Shown: positions 8,265-17,297 of the stretch, one piece after another
Position numbering within the stretch: the stretch's first letter is position 1
Layout: every line of letters begins with the position of its first letter
From: an uncultured Lachnospiraceae bacterium
Lineage (GTDB): Bacteria; Bacillota; Clostridia; Lachnospirales; Lachnospiraceae
Reading direction: 5' to 3'
NCBI GenBank assembly: GCA_946630825.1
Contig: CAMOZG010000003.1
Location: 1 to 36,185 of the forward strand
DNA: 36,185 bases
Notes under the pieces: generated by a model
Databases searched by the model: none
What the model was told of the DNA's origin: nothing
The model's input: only the letters and a program-made list of their open reading frames with translations
Position numbers and translations under genes: made by a program

Positions 8265-8289
8265 ATTACATCCTTTCTAAAAATTTTTG

Positions 8290-8338
8290 TAACTATTCAG
8301 AACCAGCTCGAATCCGCTTCGCTCCTTTTGAATAGTTA
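8290..8338. repeat. Long-loop inverted repeat between greA and the CDF gene
   Basis: TAACTATTCA (8290-8299) and TGAATAGTTA (8329-8338) are perfect 10-base complements separated by 29 bases, with a smaller CGAA/TTCG stem inside. The right arm includes the greA stop codon. No U tract follows on the minus strand, so it is not a clear terminator. The form is that of a dispersed palindromic repeat or a processing/stability hairpin. Confidence 0.6.
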
Positions 8339-8839
8339 AAACTTTTTTATCTCATCTTCGCTGTCATCAGTATCGGGGTCAATGGCACGTATCTCTATGG
8401 GATAGGACACCTCATCATTTACCTTTACCATGCGCCTCTCTCCAACTTTGGCTCCGCGAAGGGCTTTTCCCAAGGGGGACTCAATACTGACTTTGCCCTT
8501 TAGTGAGTTGCTTCTGATTGAAGTTACAAGTTTAAAGGTATCCTCGCTGTCGTCATCCGGGAAAAATACAGTTACCCTGTTATTTAATCCTACCTCTCCG
8601 TCCACGGTCTGGTCCTCTACGATAGTTGCGTTTTTAAGCATATTTTCCAGATATCGTATGCGGCTGTTATTCTGACCGTTTGCCCTCTTGGCTGCGTAGT
8701 ATTCGAAGTTTTCTGACAGATCACCCTGAGCCCTTGCCTCCTTTAGATCTGCCAGGATCTTTGGACGTTCATTCAGTGTCCGGTCCTCTATCTCTGCCTT
8801 GATCTTTTCCACATCCGATCTGGTTAGTCTTTCTCCCAT
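8336..8839 (-). CDS. greA: Transcription elongation factor GreA
   Basis: A 167-residue protein that rescues backtracked RNA polymerase by stimulating cleavage of the nascent RNA. The N-terminal coiled coil has the tip GDLSEN with the two acidic residues (D40, E43) that reach the polymerase active site, followed by the EYYAAKRANGQNNSRIRYLENML second helix. The C-terminal half is the FKBP-like globular domain (SPLGKALRGAKVGERR). A frame extension to a TTG at 8860 exists, but the ATG at 8839 is correct: CGGAGGC at 8849-8854 lies 9 bases upstream. The C-terminus carries an extra acidic tail, DDSEDEIKKF. Confidence 0.95.
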   Translation of the reverse strand: MGERLTRSDVEKIKAEIEDRTLNERPKILADLKEARAQGDLSENFEYYAAKRANGQNNSRIRYLENMLKNATIVEDQTVDGEVGLNNRVTVFFPDDDSEDTFKLVTSIRSNSLKGKVSIESPLGKALRGAKVGERRMVKVNDEVSYPIEIRAIDPDTDDSEDEIKKF

Positions 8840-8946
8840 AAGCTTGTGCCTCCGTTTCAAACATTAAGGACATTCTACATCAAAAAGTGTATGTTAGGAA
8901 AGCCGAAGTTATGAAAATACATCTATCCAATTTGTGGAAATAGGGG

Positions 8947-8952
8947 TATAAT
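8947..8952 (+). promoter_or_regulatory. Candidate -10 element for the PPK2/GH3 operon
   Basis: A perfect TATAAT lies 61 bases upstream of the PPK2 start. The -35 region 17 bases before it (TATCCA) is poor, so an activator may be needed. The leader contains overlapping GCCG/CGGC stems at 8971-8993. Confidence 0.5.
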
Positions 8953-9013
8953 ATTTTCTGTGTATTCATTAGCCGGGGTCGGCAGCAGCCGGATTGAAAA
9001 GGGGGGATTTATT

Positions 9014-10528
9014 ATGCTTTCAAGAATAGATCTTAAGGAAAAGCTTTCAAAGGAAGAGTACAAGGAGAAAATAGCACCGCTCAGGGAAAAGCTTCGCACA
9101 CTGGACGGTCCCATTAAGGCGGCTAACCTTCCGGTGATCATTCTCTTTGAAGGCTGGGAGGGAGCCGGTAAGGGAGGGATCATTTCCCGTCTTATCAAAA
9201 ACTTCGATCCCAGATGGTTTACCATGGTAAATACACTTCCGCCTACCATGGAGGAGCTGAGGGAACCGGTGATGTGGCGTCACTGGCTTACCATACCCGA
9301 AGCGGGACTTATGACGGTGATGGACAGATCCTGGTATCAGGAGGTCTCGACCCTGCGTATAAAAAACCATGTGGATGATACCACCAATTCCCGCCACATG
9401 AACGAGATCAAAAATTTCGAGAGAGGCCTTTATGATAATGGCTATGTGATCATAAAGATCTTTTTGCATATTTCTAAAAAAGAACAGAAAAAGCGGATGG
9501 AAGCCTTAAAAGCCGATTCCAACACAAAGTGGCGCGTCACCGGTGAGGATGAAGAGGAAAACCGCAAATACGACACATATTATGAAGCATTTGACGAGAT
9601 GCTCACATACACTGATACTGCAGAGGCACCCTGGCATGTGGTTTCATCCATGAACGAGAGAGCCTGCACATATCAGGTATTTAAGATAGTAAGCGAGTCC
9701 ATTGAAAAGGCTCTTTCGGAAAAGGAAAAACGGGATGCCGCACTAAAGGACGGGTATTCTGTTATCAATCCAGGCTGGTATAATTTTAAGCCCATGCCCA
9801 AGCTTCGTGACATAAAGCTTGATAAGACCCTTAGTGAAGAGGAATATGAAAAGAAGCTTAAGAAACTTCAAAAGAAACTTTCAAAGCTTCATAACCGGAT
9901 CTATAAAGAACGTATCCCTGTGATCATAGCCTATGAGGGCTGGGATGCAGCCGGTAAGGGAGGCAATATAAAGCGGGTATCCGAGGCTCTGGATCCCAGA
10001 GGCTATGAGGTGCTTCCCATAGCATCCCCGGACAAGGGGGAAAAAGCCAGACATTTCCTTTGGAGATTTTGGAAACGTCTGCCCCATGACGGACATTTTG
10101 CCATATTTGACAGAACCTGGTACGGCAGGGTCATGGTGGAGAGAATAGAGGGCTTCTGCTCCAAGGCTGACTGGCAGAGAGCCTATTCCGAGATCAACGA
10201 CTTTGAACGTCAGTTGTATGACTGGGGAGCTATAGTGCTGAAGTTCTGGATCCATATCGACAGCGAGGAACAGCTCAGGAGGTTTAACGATCGGGCGGCA
10301 AATCCCGCCAAGGCATGGAAGCTGACGGATGAGGATTGGCGCAACAGGGAAAAATGGCAGCAGTATGAGGAAGCAGTGGATGACATGATCCAATACACCT
10401 CCACCGACTTTGCTCCCTGGAATATCATTCTGGGTAACGACAAAAAGTACGCCAGGATACAGACGCTTGAAATAATCTGTGATGCCATAGAAGCAAGACT
10501 TAGTTCGACTAAAAAGAGAAAGCGGTAG
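9014..10528 (+). CDS. pap: Polyphosphate:AMP phosphotransferase (two-domain PPK2)
   Basis: A 504-residue cytoplasmic enzyme of two fused PPK2 domains. It transfers phosphate from inorganic polyphosphate to AMP, making ADP. Each half has its own Walker A loop, GWEGAGKGG at about 47-55 and GWDAAGKGG at about 309-317, and a lid/Walker B segment (MDRSWYQEV in the first, FDRTWYGRVMVER in the second). In the known two-domain enzymes only the C-terminal half is catalytic; the second half here is closest to canonical. The ATG at 9014 is chosen over the upstream open frame from 8960 because AAAAGGGGGG precedes it and the PPK2 fold begins there. It is followed within 17 bases by the GH3 gene. Confidence 0.9.
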   Translation: MLSRIDLKEKLSKEEYKEKIAPLREKLRTLDGPIKAANLPVIILFEGWEGAGKGGIISRLIKNFDPRWFTMVNTLPPTMEELREPVMWRHWLTIPEAGLMTVMDRSWYQEVSTLRIKNHVDDTTNSRHMNEIKNFERGLYDNGYVIIKIFLHISKKEQKKRMEALKADSNTKWRVTGEDEEENRKYDTYYEAFDEMLTYTDTAEAPWHVVSSMNERACTYQVFKIVSESIEKALSEKEKRDAALKDGYSVINPGWYNFKPMPKLRDIKLDKTLSEEEYEKKLKKLQKKLSKLHNRIYKERIPVIIAYEGWDAAGKGGNIKRVSEALDPRGYEVLPIASPDKGEKARHFLWRFWKRLPHDGHFAIFDRTWYGRVMVERIEGFCSKADWQRAYSEINDFERQLYDWGAIVLKFWIHIDSEEQLRRFNDRAANPAKAWKLTDEDWRNREKWQQYEEAVDDMIQYTSTDFAPWNIILGNDKKYARIQTLEIICDAIEARLSSTKKRKR

Positions 10529-10545
10529 ATAAGGAGGGTTTTATA

Positions 10546-13002
10546 ATGATAATGCATCCATATGAGAGGGAGCATCTGGCAAGGCTCAGAGAGGGGCTGG
10601 CAGGATGCACGGTCCTTTTAAAAAGCAATGGGGACTTTCCCCTTGATGAAGCCGGTGATCTGGCGCTTTTTGGAAGTGGTGCCAGACGCACCGTAAAGGG
10701 CGGTACCGGTTCGGGGGAGGTCAATTCCCGTTTCTTTGTAAATGTCTATGACGGGCTTAAGGAGGCAGGTTTTAATATCACCACAGATGAGTGGCTGGAT
10801 GCCTATGATGAGGAATACAAAAAGGCACGTGAAAAGTATGTGTCGGAAATAAAGGAGAGAGCCCGCAAGAACCATACCCTTGCAGTTATGGAGGCTCTGT
10901 CGGTGATCATGCCGGAGCCGGAATACTATATTCCCATAGAGGGTGATGGAGATGTGGCTATATACGTGCTCTCTCGTATATCAGGTGAAGGAAGCGACAG
11001 AAAACCGGTGGGAGGAGATATACTTTTAAGCGGACCTGAGATCAGGGATATCCTCACCATCCAGAAAAAGTATGACAAATTCATGCTGGTCATAAATGCA
11101 GGAGGACCGGTGGATCTTTCTCCCATAGCGGATGTGGTTGACAATATACTGGTGCTGTCCCAGCTTGGAGTGGAGACCGGCGCCGTGCTTGCGGATATAA
11201 TTTTGGGCAAGGCAAATCCTTCGGGAAAGCTTGCCACCACCTGGGCGGCATTTTCGGATTATCCCCATATAGGTGATTTTGGAGAAAGGGATGACACCCA
11301 CTACAAAGAGGGAGTATATGTGGGGTACCGCTATTTTGACTCTGTGGACAAAGCACCCTTGTTCCCCTTTGGCTATGGACTTTCCTACACCTCATTTAAG
11401 CTGTCGGATGCAGAGACCAAGGCTAAGGGCGAGAAGATAAGCGTAAGCCTTGAGGTTAAAAACACAGGCAGCCTTCCGGGGCGGGAGGTGGTGCAGCTTT
11501 ATGTGTCAAAGCCGGACAAGACCATAGACACTCCCTATCAGGAGCTGGTGGCATTTGCCAAGACCGGAGAGCTTTCTGCCGGGAAGAGTCAGAAGGTGAC
11601 CTGCAGCTTTAATATGTCAGACATCACGGTATATGACCAAAAGAGCGGAGCCTACATCTTAGAGGATGGAGATTACTATCTGAGGGTGGGCACATCCTCT
11701 GTGGATACACAGTTGTGTGGTGTGATCAGACTTTCTGAGACTGTTACGGTTAAAAAAGTGGACAACTATGCAGGCATAGACAACCCGGATTATACCGACT
11801 GGCAGCCGGAGACAAAAAGATCCAAGCACAGGGGCAGACTGCCTGCAAAGGCACAGGTGATAGAGCTTAAAGCCAAAGCCATCCCCCAGACGGTGGTAAA
11901 CTACGACAAGGATTATGAGATAGATGAACGCATAGAAAAATATGGTGATGATGAGCTGTCATTTATGATGCTGGGAGCCTATGATACCGGAAGCATAGGT
12001 AACCTGATGGGCGGTGATATCTACAGTGTGGCAGGAGCTGTGGGAGAGACTGCTGAGGCTTTTAATATCTTAGGTATCAAGCGCCTGGTAATGGCAGACG
12101 GCCCTGCGGGACTCAGACTTGCCAGGGAGTATTTTAAGGATGACAAAGGGGGAGTGCATCCATTGGGTGACACCATGCCTGAGACCATGCAGGAACTATT
12201 ACCTGCACCTGCCAAAGGCGTCATGAAGGTGATGGAGAAAAAACCCAGATCCAAAAGCGATATACACCATCAGTATTGTACCGCCATACCCATTGCCACA
12301 GCTATAGCCCAAAGCTTTGATGTGGACTTTGCAGAGGCGTGCGGAGATATAGTCGGTGAGGAGATGCAGCTTTTCGGAGTGAATCTCTGGCTGGCACCCG
12401 GCATGAATATACACCGGGATATCAGATGCGGCAGAAACTTTGAATATTTTTCAGAGGATCCCTTTGTATCGGGAGCCTTTGCAGCAGCTATTACAAAGGC
12501 AGTTCAGGCTCATGAGGGCTGCGGTGTGACAATAAAGCATTTTGCCTGCAATAACCAGGAGACCAACAGGTCCAACAACAACAGTGTGGTTAGTGAAAGA
12601 GCCTTAAGAGAGATCTATTTAAGAGGCTTTGAATACTGCATCAAATATGCCGATCCTGCGGCTATTATGACCAGCTATAATCTTATAAACGGAGCTCACA
12701 GTGCATCCAAGAGCGACCTGCTCAGATACGTCCTTCGCTGCGATCTGGATTATGACGGAGTGGTGATGACGGACTGGTGGGTAGATGTGCTTGGCAATGC
12801 GGATCGGGATTCCAAACATGACAGGATGCCTGCTTCAGAAGTGACGGCAGTAGGGGGCGATCTGTTTATGCCCGGAAGCCGTAAGGATCATAGAGACATT
12901 TTAGATGCCTTAAGAGAGGGCAGGCTTTCACGGAAGCAGATGGAGATAAATGCCAGCAGGGTTGCCAGGCTTGCAGACAAGCTTTCGGCGACAAAAGAAT
13001 AA
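10546..13002 (+). CDS. GH3 beta-glucosidase/beta-xylosidase with permuted domain order
   Basis: An 818-residue enzyme without a signal peptide, so probably intracellular and acting on imported beta-glycosides. The domains are in the reverse of the usual GH3 order: first the alpha/beta C-domain (DLALFGSGARRTVKGGTGSG through ANPSGKLATTWA), then the FnIII-like domain (GREVVQLYVSKP), then the TIM-barrel domain (MADGPAGLRLA, GRNFEYFSEDP, IKHFACNNQE). The catalytic nucleophile is D743 in GVVMTDWW. This order is known from beta-glucosidases of Butyrivibrio and Ruminococcus. AAGGAGGG at 10531-10538 supports the start. Exact sugar preference is not determined. It is probably cotranscribed with the PPK2 gene. 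Confidence 0.92.
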   Translation: MIMHPYEREHLARLREGLAGCTVLLKSNGDFPLDEAGDLALFGSGARRTVKGGTGSGEVNSRFFVNVYDGLKEAGFNITTDEWLDAYDEEYKKAREKYVSEIKERARKNHTLAVMEALSVIMPEPEYYIPIEGDGDVAIYVLSRISGEGSDRKPVGGDILLSGPEIRDILTIQKKYDKFMLVINAGGPVDLSPIADVVDNILVLSQLGVETGAVLADIILGKANPSGKLATTWAAFSDYPHIGDFGERDDTHYKEGVYVGYRYFDSVDKAPLFPFGYGLSYTSFKLSDAETKAKGEKISVSLEVKNTGSLPGREVVQLYVSKPDKTIDTPYQELVAFAKTGELSAGKSQKVTCSFNMSDITVYDQKSGAYILEDGDYYLRVGTSSVDTQLCGVIRLSETVTVKKVDNYAGIDNPDYTDWQPETKRSKHRGRLPAKAQVIELKAKAIPQTVVNYDKDYEIDERIEKYGDDELSFMMLGAYDTGSIGNLMGGDIYSVAGAVGETAEAFNILGIKRLVMADGPAGLRLAREYFKDDKGGVHPLGDTMPETMQELLPAPAKGVMKVMEKKPRSKSDIHHQYCTAIPIATAIAQSFDVDFAEACGDIVGEEMQLFGVNLWLAPGMNIHRDIRCGRNFEYFSEDPFVSGAFAAAITKAVQAHEGCGVTIKHFACNNQETNRSNNNSVVSERALREIYLRGFEYCIKYADPAAIMTSYNLINGAHSASKSDLLRYVLRCDLDYDGVVMTDWWVDVLGNADRDSKHDRMPASEVTAVGGDLFMPGSRKDHRDILDALREGRLSRKQMEINASRVARLADKLSATKE

Positions 13003-13016
13003 TAGAGGAGTGAAAA

Positions 13017-13895
13017 ATGAAAGGAATCATACTGGCAGGGGGCAGCGGCACCAGATTATATCCCCTGACCAAAGCCATATCAAAGCAGATCATGCCGGTG
13101 TATGACAAGCCCATGATCTATTATCCCCTTTCCACGCTTATGCTTTCGGGGATCAGGGAAATACTTATTATATCCACCCCCAGGGATCTGCCTGTATTCC
13201 GGGAGCTTTTATCCGACGGAAGCCAGTTGGGAATGGAGATAAGCTATGCCGTGCAGGAAGCGCCCAATGGACTGGCGGAGGCATTTTTGATCGGGGAGAG
13301 CTTCATAGGCTCTGATCCGGTGGCGCTGGTCTTGGGTGACAATATCTTTTACGGACAGAGCTTTTCAAAGGTATTAAGAGAGTCATTTGACAGGAGCACC
13401 AATGAAAAGGGTGCCACCATATTCGGGTATTATGTGAGAAATCCCAGGGAATATGGTGTGGTTGAATTTGACGAGACCGGCAAAGCCATATCCATAGAGG
13501 AAAAACCCCAAAAGCCGAAATCAAATTATGCGGTTCCGGGCTTGTATTTTTATGACAATGACGTTATCTCCATAGCAAAGGAGATAAAGCCCTCCGCCAG
13601 AGGTGAGCTTGAGATCACCTCAGTAAATGAGGCATATTTGAAAAGAGGGGATCTCCATGTGGAGACACTTGGCAGGGGCTTTGCCTGGCTTGATACCGGA
13701 AGCCACGATATGCTTCTGGCAGCAGCGGATTTTGTCTCCACCTTCCAAAAGAGGCAGGGGCTTTATATATCCTGCATAGAAGAGATCGCTTACAAGCGTG
13801 GCTTTATCGACAAAGAGCAGCTTCTTAAATTGGCAGAGCCATTGATGAAGACAGAATATGGCAGATACCTGGTGGAGGTTGCAGAGGGACTTTAA
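13017..13895 (+). CDS. rmlA: Glucose-1-phosphate thymidylyltransferase
   Basis: A 292-residue cytoplasmic enzyme making dTDP-glucose from glucose-1-phosphate and dTTP, the first step to dTDP-rhamnose. The nucleotide-binding N-terminus is [16 protein letters not shown], followed by [17 protein letters not shown], the metal-binding VLGDNIFYG, and [20 protein letters not shown] in the sugar site. Length is normal for RmlA. AGAGGAG precedes the ATG. It is the first gene of the long polysaccharide cluster, and its stop overlaps the next start by one base. The pathway partners RmlB and RmlD are not in the window. Confidence 0.96.
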   Translation: MKGIILAGGSGTRLYPLTKAISKQIMPVYDKPMIYYPLSTLMLSGIREILIISTPRDLPVFRELLSDGSQLGMEISYAVQEAPNGLAEAFLIGESFIGSDPVALVLGDNIFYGQSFSKVLRESFDRSTNEKGATIFGYYVRNPREYGVVEFDETGKAISIEEKPQKPKSNYAVPGLYFYDNDVISIAKEIKPSARGELEITSVNEAYLKRGDLHVETLGRGFAWLDTGSHDMLLAAADFVSTFQKRQGLYISCIEEIAYKRGFIDKEQLLKLAEPLMKTEYGRYLVEVAEGL

Positions 13896-15082
13896 TGGAA
13901 AATTCGGTAAATACAATTATAGAGTCCCACCCCATCAGAGCCCTTAAGGAAAAGTGGGGGTGTATATATGAGTGCGCCAATTCAGGAGCTTTGGATGTGC
14001 CGGTGTGGGCAAAGAGCGCCGCAGAAGCCGGGTTTTTGACAGACAAAAGATCCTTTGCCGAGGCTATCAGTCATGTCAGATCCATGGGCTTTGATGATTT
14101 CGTGTGCTTCGGCGCCAGACCGGATGTTTTTTTGCCTTCTGAGATCGTGAGGATAGATGACTTTGCGGTGCTGGAGGCAGAGGAATTTACCCACCCATCC
14201 ATAGGTGGATTTTTGTTTTTTAAAAAGTCAAAGCTTTTGGAAAATGTCACCTATGTCAAATACAATGAGCAGCGTGCCCCGGAGTACCGGCTTAAAACAG
14301 AGATCATCCGGGATGGTGATAAAAAGAAGGTGAAAAAGACAGCCACCCATCCTGATGCGGTGCCACATCTCCACAAGATCTTGGAAAACGGAGAGCTTTT
14401 GCGGGATCTGTACAGGGAGATATGGATGGTGCCTGTGGAGCGGGATGATGATACTGTTTACTTTATGTTTGTAGAGGGTGAGGGTCTTTTGTCGTCGGTG
14501 GATTTTGTTTCAGACTCTCCTAAGACAATAGTTAAAAAGATCAAAAAGGCAATGACTCCCATATTCAATTTCAACAGACAGTATGTCACGGTCTTTAAGG
14601 AGACCGAAGGGTTTCGCAGGCTTTTTGGCAGCCATCCTATTTTGGAGTACGACAGACCGGCGGTCACAAAATGTAATCTGGACTGCAATTTTGATAACTT
14701 TGGGAAAAAGGACGGGTATATCTACTGCTTTGACTATGAATGGGCGGTGGACTTTCCTGTACCCATTGACTATCTTAAGGTTCGGACACTCAGGTTTTTA
14801 TACGAGTCAGTGGAGTCCGAGCTGTCTAAAAAATTCGGCAGGGTGGAAAATTTTATTTTTGCCTTTGGCTTTTTGCCGGAGGAATACATAGTGTACACCC
14901 GCATGGAGGAATCCTTCCAGCAGCATGTACACGGGACGGATTACAGATACAGGTATACCACCACATTCAGCAATGAGCCTGTGGTGCACACACCGCCCCT
15001 TACTTATTCCACTCCCAGATGGAAATGGGTTTTAAAAAAGATCTACAGAAGGATATTCCCTGTAGTTTTACCTTTGGAGTAA
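13895..15082 (+). CDS. Uncharacterised protein with APH/choline-kinase-like motifs
   Basis: A 395-residue cytoplasmic protein that I do not recognise as a named family. The C-terminal half shows a spacing like the aminoglycoside/choline kinase fold: N-L-D263 with N268 five residues on (equivalent to the catalytic Asp and metal Asn), then CFDYEWA with D280 and E282 (equivalent to the DxD/DxE metal motif). The usual histidine before the catalytic Asp is absent. The N-terminal 130 residues have no recognisable motif. Overlapping rmlA and abutting a glycosyltransferase gene, it may phosphorylate a sugar or polyol of the polymer, but this is inference from motif spacing and context. Confidence 0.5.
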   Translation: MENSVNTIIESHPIRALKEKWGCIYECANSGALDVPVWAKSAAEAGFLTDKRSFAEAISHVRSMGFDDFVCFGARPDVFLPSEIVRIDDFAVLEAEEFTHPSIGGFLFFKKSKLLENVTYVKYNEQRAPEYRLKTEIIRDGDKKKVKKTATHPDAVPHLHKILENGELLRDLYREIWMVPVERDDDTVYFMFVEGEGLLSSVDFVSDSPKTIVKKIKKAMTPIFNFNRQYVTVFKETEGFRRLFGSHPILEYDRPAVTKCNLDCNFDNFGKKDGYIYCFDYEWAVDFPVPIDYLKVRTLRFLYESVESELSKKFGRVENFIFAFGFLPEEYIVYTRMEESFQQHVHGTDYRYRYTTTFSNEPVVHTPPLTYSTPRWKWVLKKIYRRIFPVVLPLE

Positions 15083-15086
15083 TACA

Positions 15087-17297
15087 ATGTCAACTGAGTT
15101 AAAGGTTAATACGGAGGTGTACACGGTATCACAAAGTGGCCTGCTTATGGTGGGCTGGGCATTTTCGGGATCCGAAGTGGACATAACTGTATATGACGGA
15201 AAAAACAATAAGATAGATGCCATTACAGACAGGCATAAAAGGGCTGATGTCACGGAGCTTTATAACCTGCCAAAGGATTATATGGCAGGGTTTCGGGTGG
15301 AGCTTGTCTGCGAGGATCTAAAGGGGCTCCTGCCTGTGAAAGTCGTATTTTCTGATGCATCAGGAGCACAGGAGGTATCTGTTTTTGACAAGACCGCTTA
15401 CAATGCGGAGGTGCTGGGAGGAGGACACGGGCTCAAAGCCTTTTTCTACAGAGGCGTAAGATATCTGAAAAAAAACGGCTTTAAAAAGACAGTAAAAAAG
15501 ACCGTGGGAAAGCTATCCGGTGAGGGTGCCAGGGATATGTCCTATGACAGATGGCGGATCGAGCGGCTGCCGGGGAAGGATGAGCTTGAAGCTCAAAGGA
15601 GGGCTCATTTTGAATATGAGCCTGTAATAAGTCTGGTGGTTCCCCTTTACCGTACCCCCGAAAGGTATTTAAAGGAGCTGGTGGAATGTGTCAGATCCCA
15701 GACTTACTCCAAATGGGAGCTTATACTGGCAGACGGCAGCAGATCCGATCATGATGAGAGCTCACCCATGAGGGATATACTTAATTCCATAGCGGGATCT
15801 GATAGCAGGATCCATGTTACGGAGCTGTCCCATAATATGGGGATCTCAGGCAATACCAATGCGGGGATAGAGCTGGCTACAGGGGAATACATAGCCTTTA
15901 TGGATCATGATGACACCATAGAGCCTGACGCATTTTATGAGTGTGTAAAGGCAATAAATGAGCAGGGCAGCCCGGAGCTTATCTATTCGGATCAGGACAA
16001 GGTTGACGAGAATTCCAAAAAATACTTTGAGCCTTTTTTCAAAGGAGATTTCAGCATAAATATGCTATGCTCCATGAATTATATGTGCCATCTTCTTTTG
16101 GTATCACGGTCACTTTTGGACAGGCTGTGTGCTAAGGAAAGGGCTGTGGATACAGACGGGCACAGGGAGTTTTTGCGAAGGGAATTTGACGGAGCCCAGG
16201 ATTATGATTTCATATTAAGATGCGTTGAGGAAGCCCGGGGGATATATCATATTCCAAAGGTTTTATATCACTGGCGCACCATACTTGGTTCCACTGCTGA
16301 CAACCCGGTTGCCAAAAAATATGCCTTTGCCGCCGGAAGAAGGGCGGTGTCAGAGCACTACCGGCGTATCGGGGTGGATGCCACGGTTTCTGATACAGAG
16401 GTCTTCGGAGTATACCGGTCGAATATAGCTCTTAGGGAGAGACCCCTTATATCCATACTGATCCCCACCTGTGATCACAGGGAGGATCTGAAGCTTTGTG
16501 TAGAGTCCCTTATGGACAGGCTTACCTACAGAAATTTTGAAATAATTATCATTGAAAATAACAGCAAGGATCAAGCTACATTCGATTACTATGAAAAGCT
16601 TTCGGCAAAATACAGCCACTCCCACACCCCGGGAGTAAAGGTGGTCTACTACGAGGGGGGCTTTAACTTTTCGGCTATTAACAATTTCGGAGCCAAAAGT
16701 GCAAAGGGAGAATATTTCCTTTTACTCAATAATGATACGGAGGTCATATCCCCGGATCTTTTGGAAGAGCTTTTGATGTATGGACAGGATCCTGAGGTGG
16801 GAGCCGTGGGAGCCAGGCTTTTTTACCCGGATGGTGATCTGCAGCATGCAGGTATAGTCATGGGAATAGGAGGTGTGGCAGGGCATATTCACCAGCGTGT
16901 TTCGGGAGAGGATACAGGCTATTTTAACAGGATAATCGCCCAGCAGGATATAAGCGGAGTGACAGCAGCGTGTATGCTGGTAAAGAGATCCGTGTATGAG
17001 AAGTTGGGCGGATTGAATGAGGACTTAGCGGTTGCTTTTAATGATGTGGACTTTTGCCTGAGGATAAGGGAGGCGGGGTACAGGATAGTTTACAATCCCT
17101 ATGCCACCATGACCCATTATGAGTCCAAGTCCAGAGGCTATGAGGATGATCCTGAAAAGATATCGCGCTTTGCAAGCGAGATCACCTATATGAAAAACAG
17201 ATGGAAGGATGTGCTGACCGGCGATCCTTACTATAACGTAAATCTGACACTAAAGGATGTATATCACGGATTGAAGCAGAAAGAGGTGGCATTATGA
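15087..17297 (+). CDS. Bifunctional family-2 glycosyltransferase (two GT-A domains)
   Basis: A 736-residue protein. Residues 1-110 look like a beta-sandwich (VGWAFSGSEVDITVYDG), a basic linker follows, then two GT2 domains. The first starts PVISLVVPLYRTPERYL and carries DHDD at 273-276 as its DxD. The second starts PLISILIPTCDHREDLK and carries NNDTE with D550, then the acceptor-site GAVGARLFYPDGDLQHAG and the closing NDVDFCLRIREAGYRIVYNP. The second domain resembles rhamnosyltransferases of the RfbC/WbbL type, which fits the neighbouring dTDP-rhamnose genes. It likely adds two residues or alternates linkages on a lipid-linked glycan at the membrane. GGAG at 15076-15079 precedes the ATG. Confidence 0.9.
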   Translation: MSTELKVNTEVYTVSQSGLLMVGWAFSGSEVDITVYDGKNNKIDAITDRHKRADVTELYNLPKDYMAGFRVELVCEDLKGLLPVKVVFSDASGAQEVSVFDKTAYNAEVLGGGHGLKAFFYRGVRYLKKNGFKKTVKKTVGKLSGEGARDMSYDRWRIERLPGKDELEAQRRAHFEYEPVISLVVPLYRTPERYLKELVECVRSQTYSKWELILADGSRSDHDESSPMRDILNSIAGSDSRIHVTELSHNMGISGNTNAGIELATGEYIAFMDHDDTIEPDAFYECVKAINEQGSPELIYSDQDKVDENSKKYFEPFFKGDFSINMLCSMNYMCHLLLVSRSLLDRLCAKERAVDTDGHREFLRREFDGAQDYDFILRCVEEARGIYHIPKVLYHWRTILGSTADNPVAKKYAFAAGRRAVSEHYRRIGVDATVSDTEVFGVYRSNIALRERPLISILIPTCDHREDLKLCVESLMDRLTYRNFEIIIIENNSKDQATFDYYEKLSAKYSHSHTPGVKVVYYEGGFNFSAINNFGAKSAKGEYFLLLNNDTEVISPDLLEELLMYGQDPEVGAVGARLFYPDGDLQHAGIVMGIGGVAGHIHQRVSGEDTGYFNRIIAQQDISGVTAACMLVKRSVYEKLGGLNEDLAVAFNDVDFCLRIREAGYRIVYNPYATMTHYESKSRGYEDDPEKISRFASEITYMKNRWKDVLTGDPYYNVNLTLKDVYHGLKQKEVAL

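Noticed and set aside
8840-8860. TTG start of greA at 8860
   Set aside because: The Shine-Dalgarno at 8849-8854 lies within this extension and serves the ATG at 8839.
8960-9013. N-terminal extension of the PPK2 protein to 8960
   Set aside because: The extension starts right after the -10 element, lacks a binding site, and the ATG at 9014 has a strong one.
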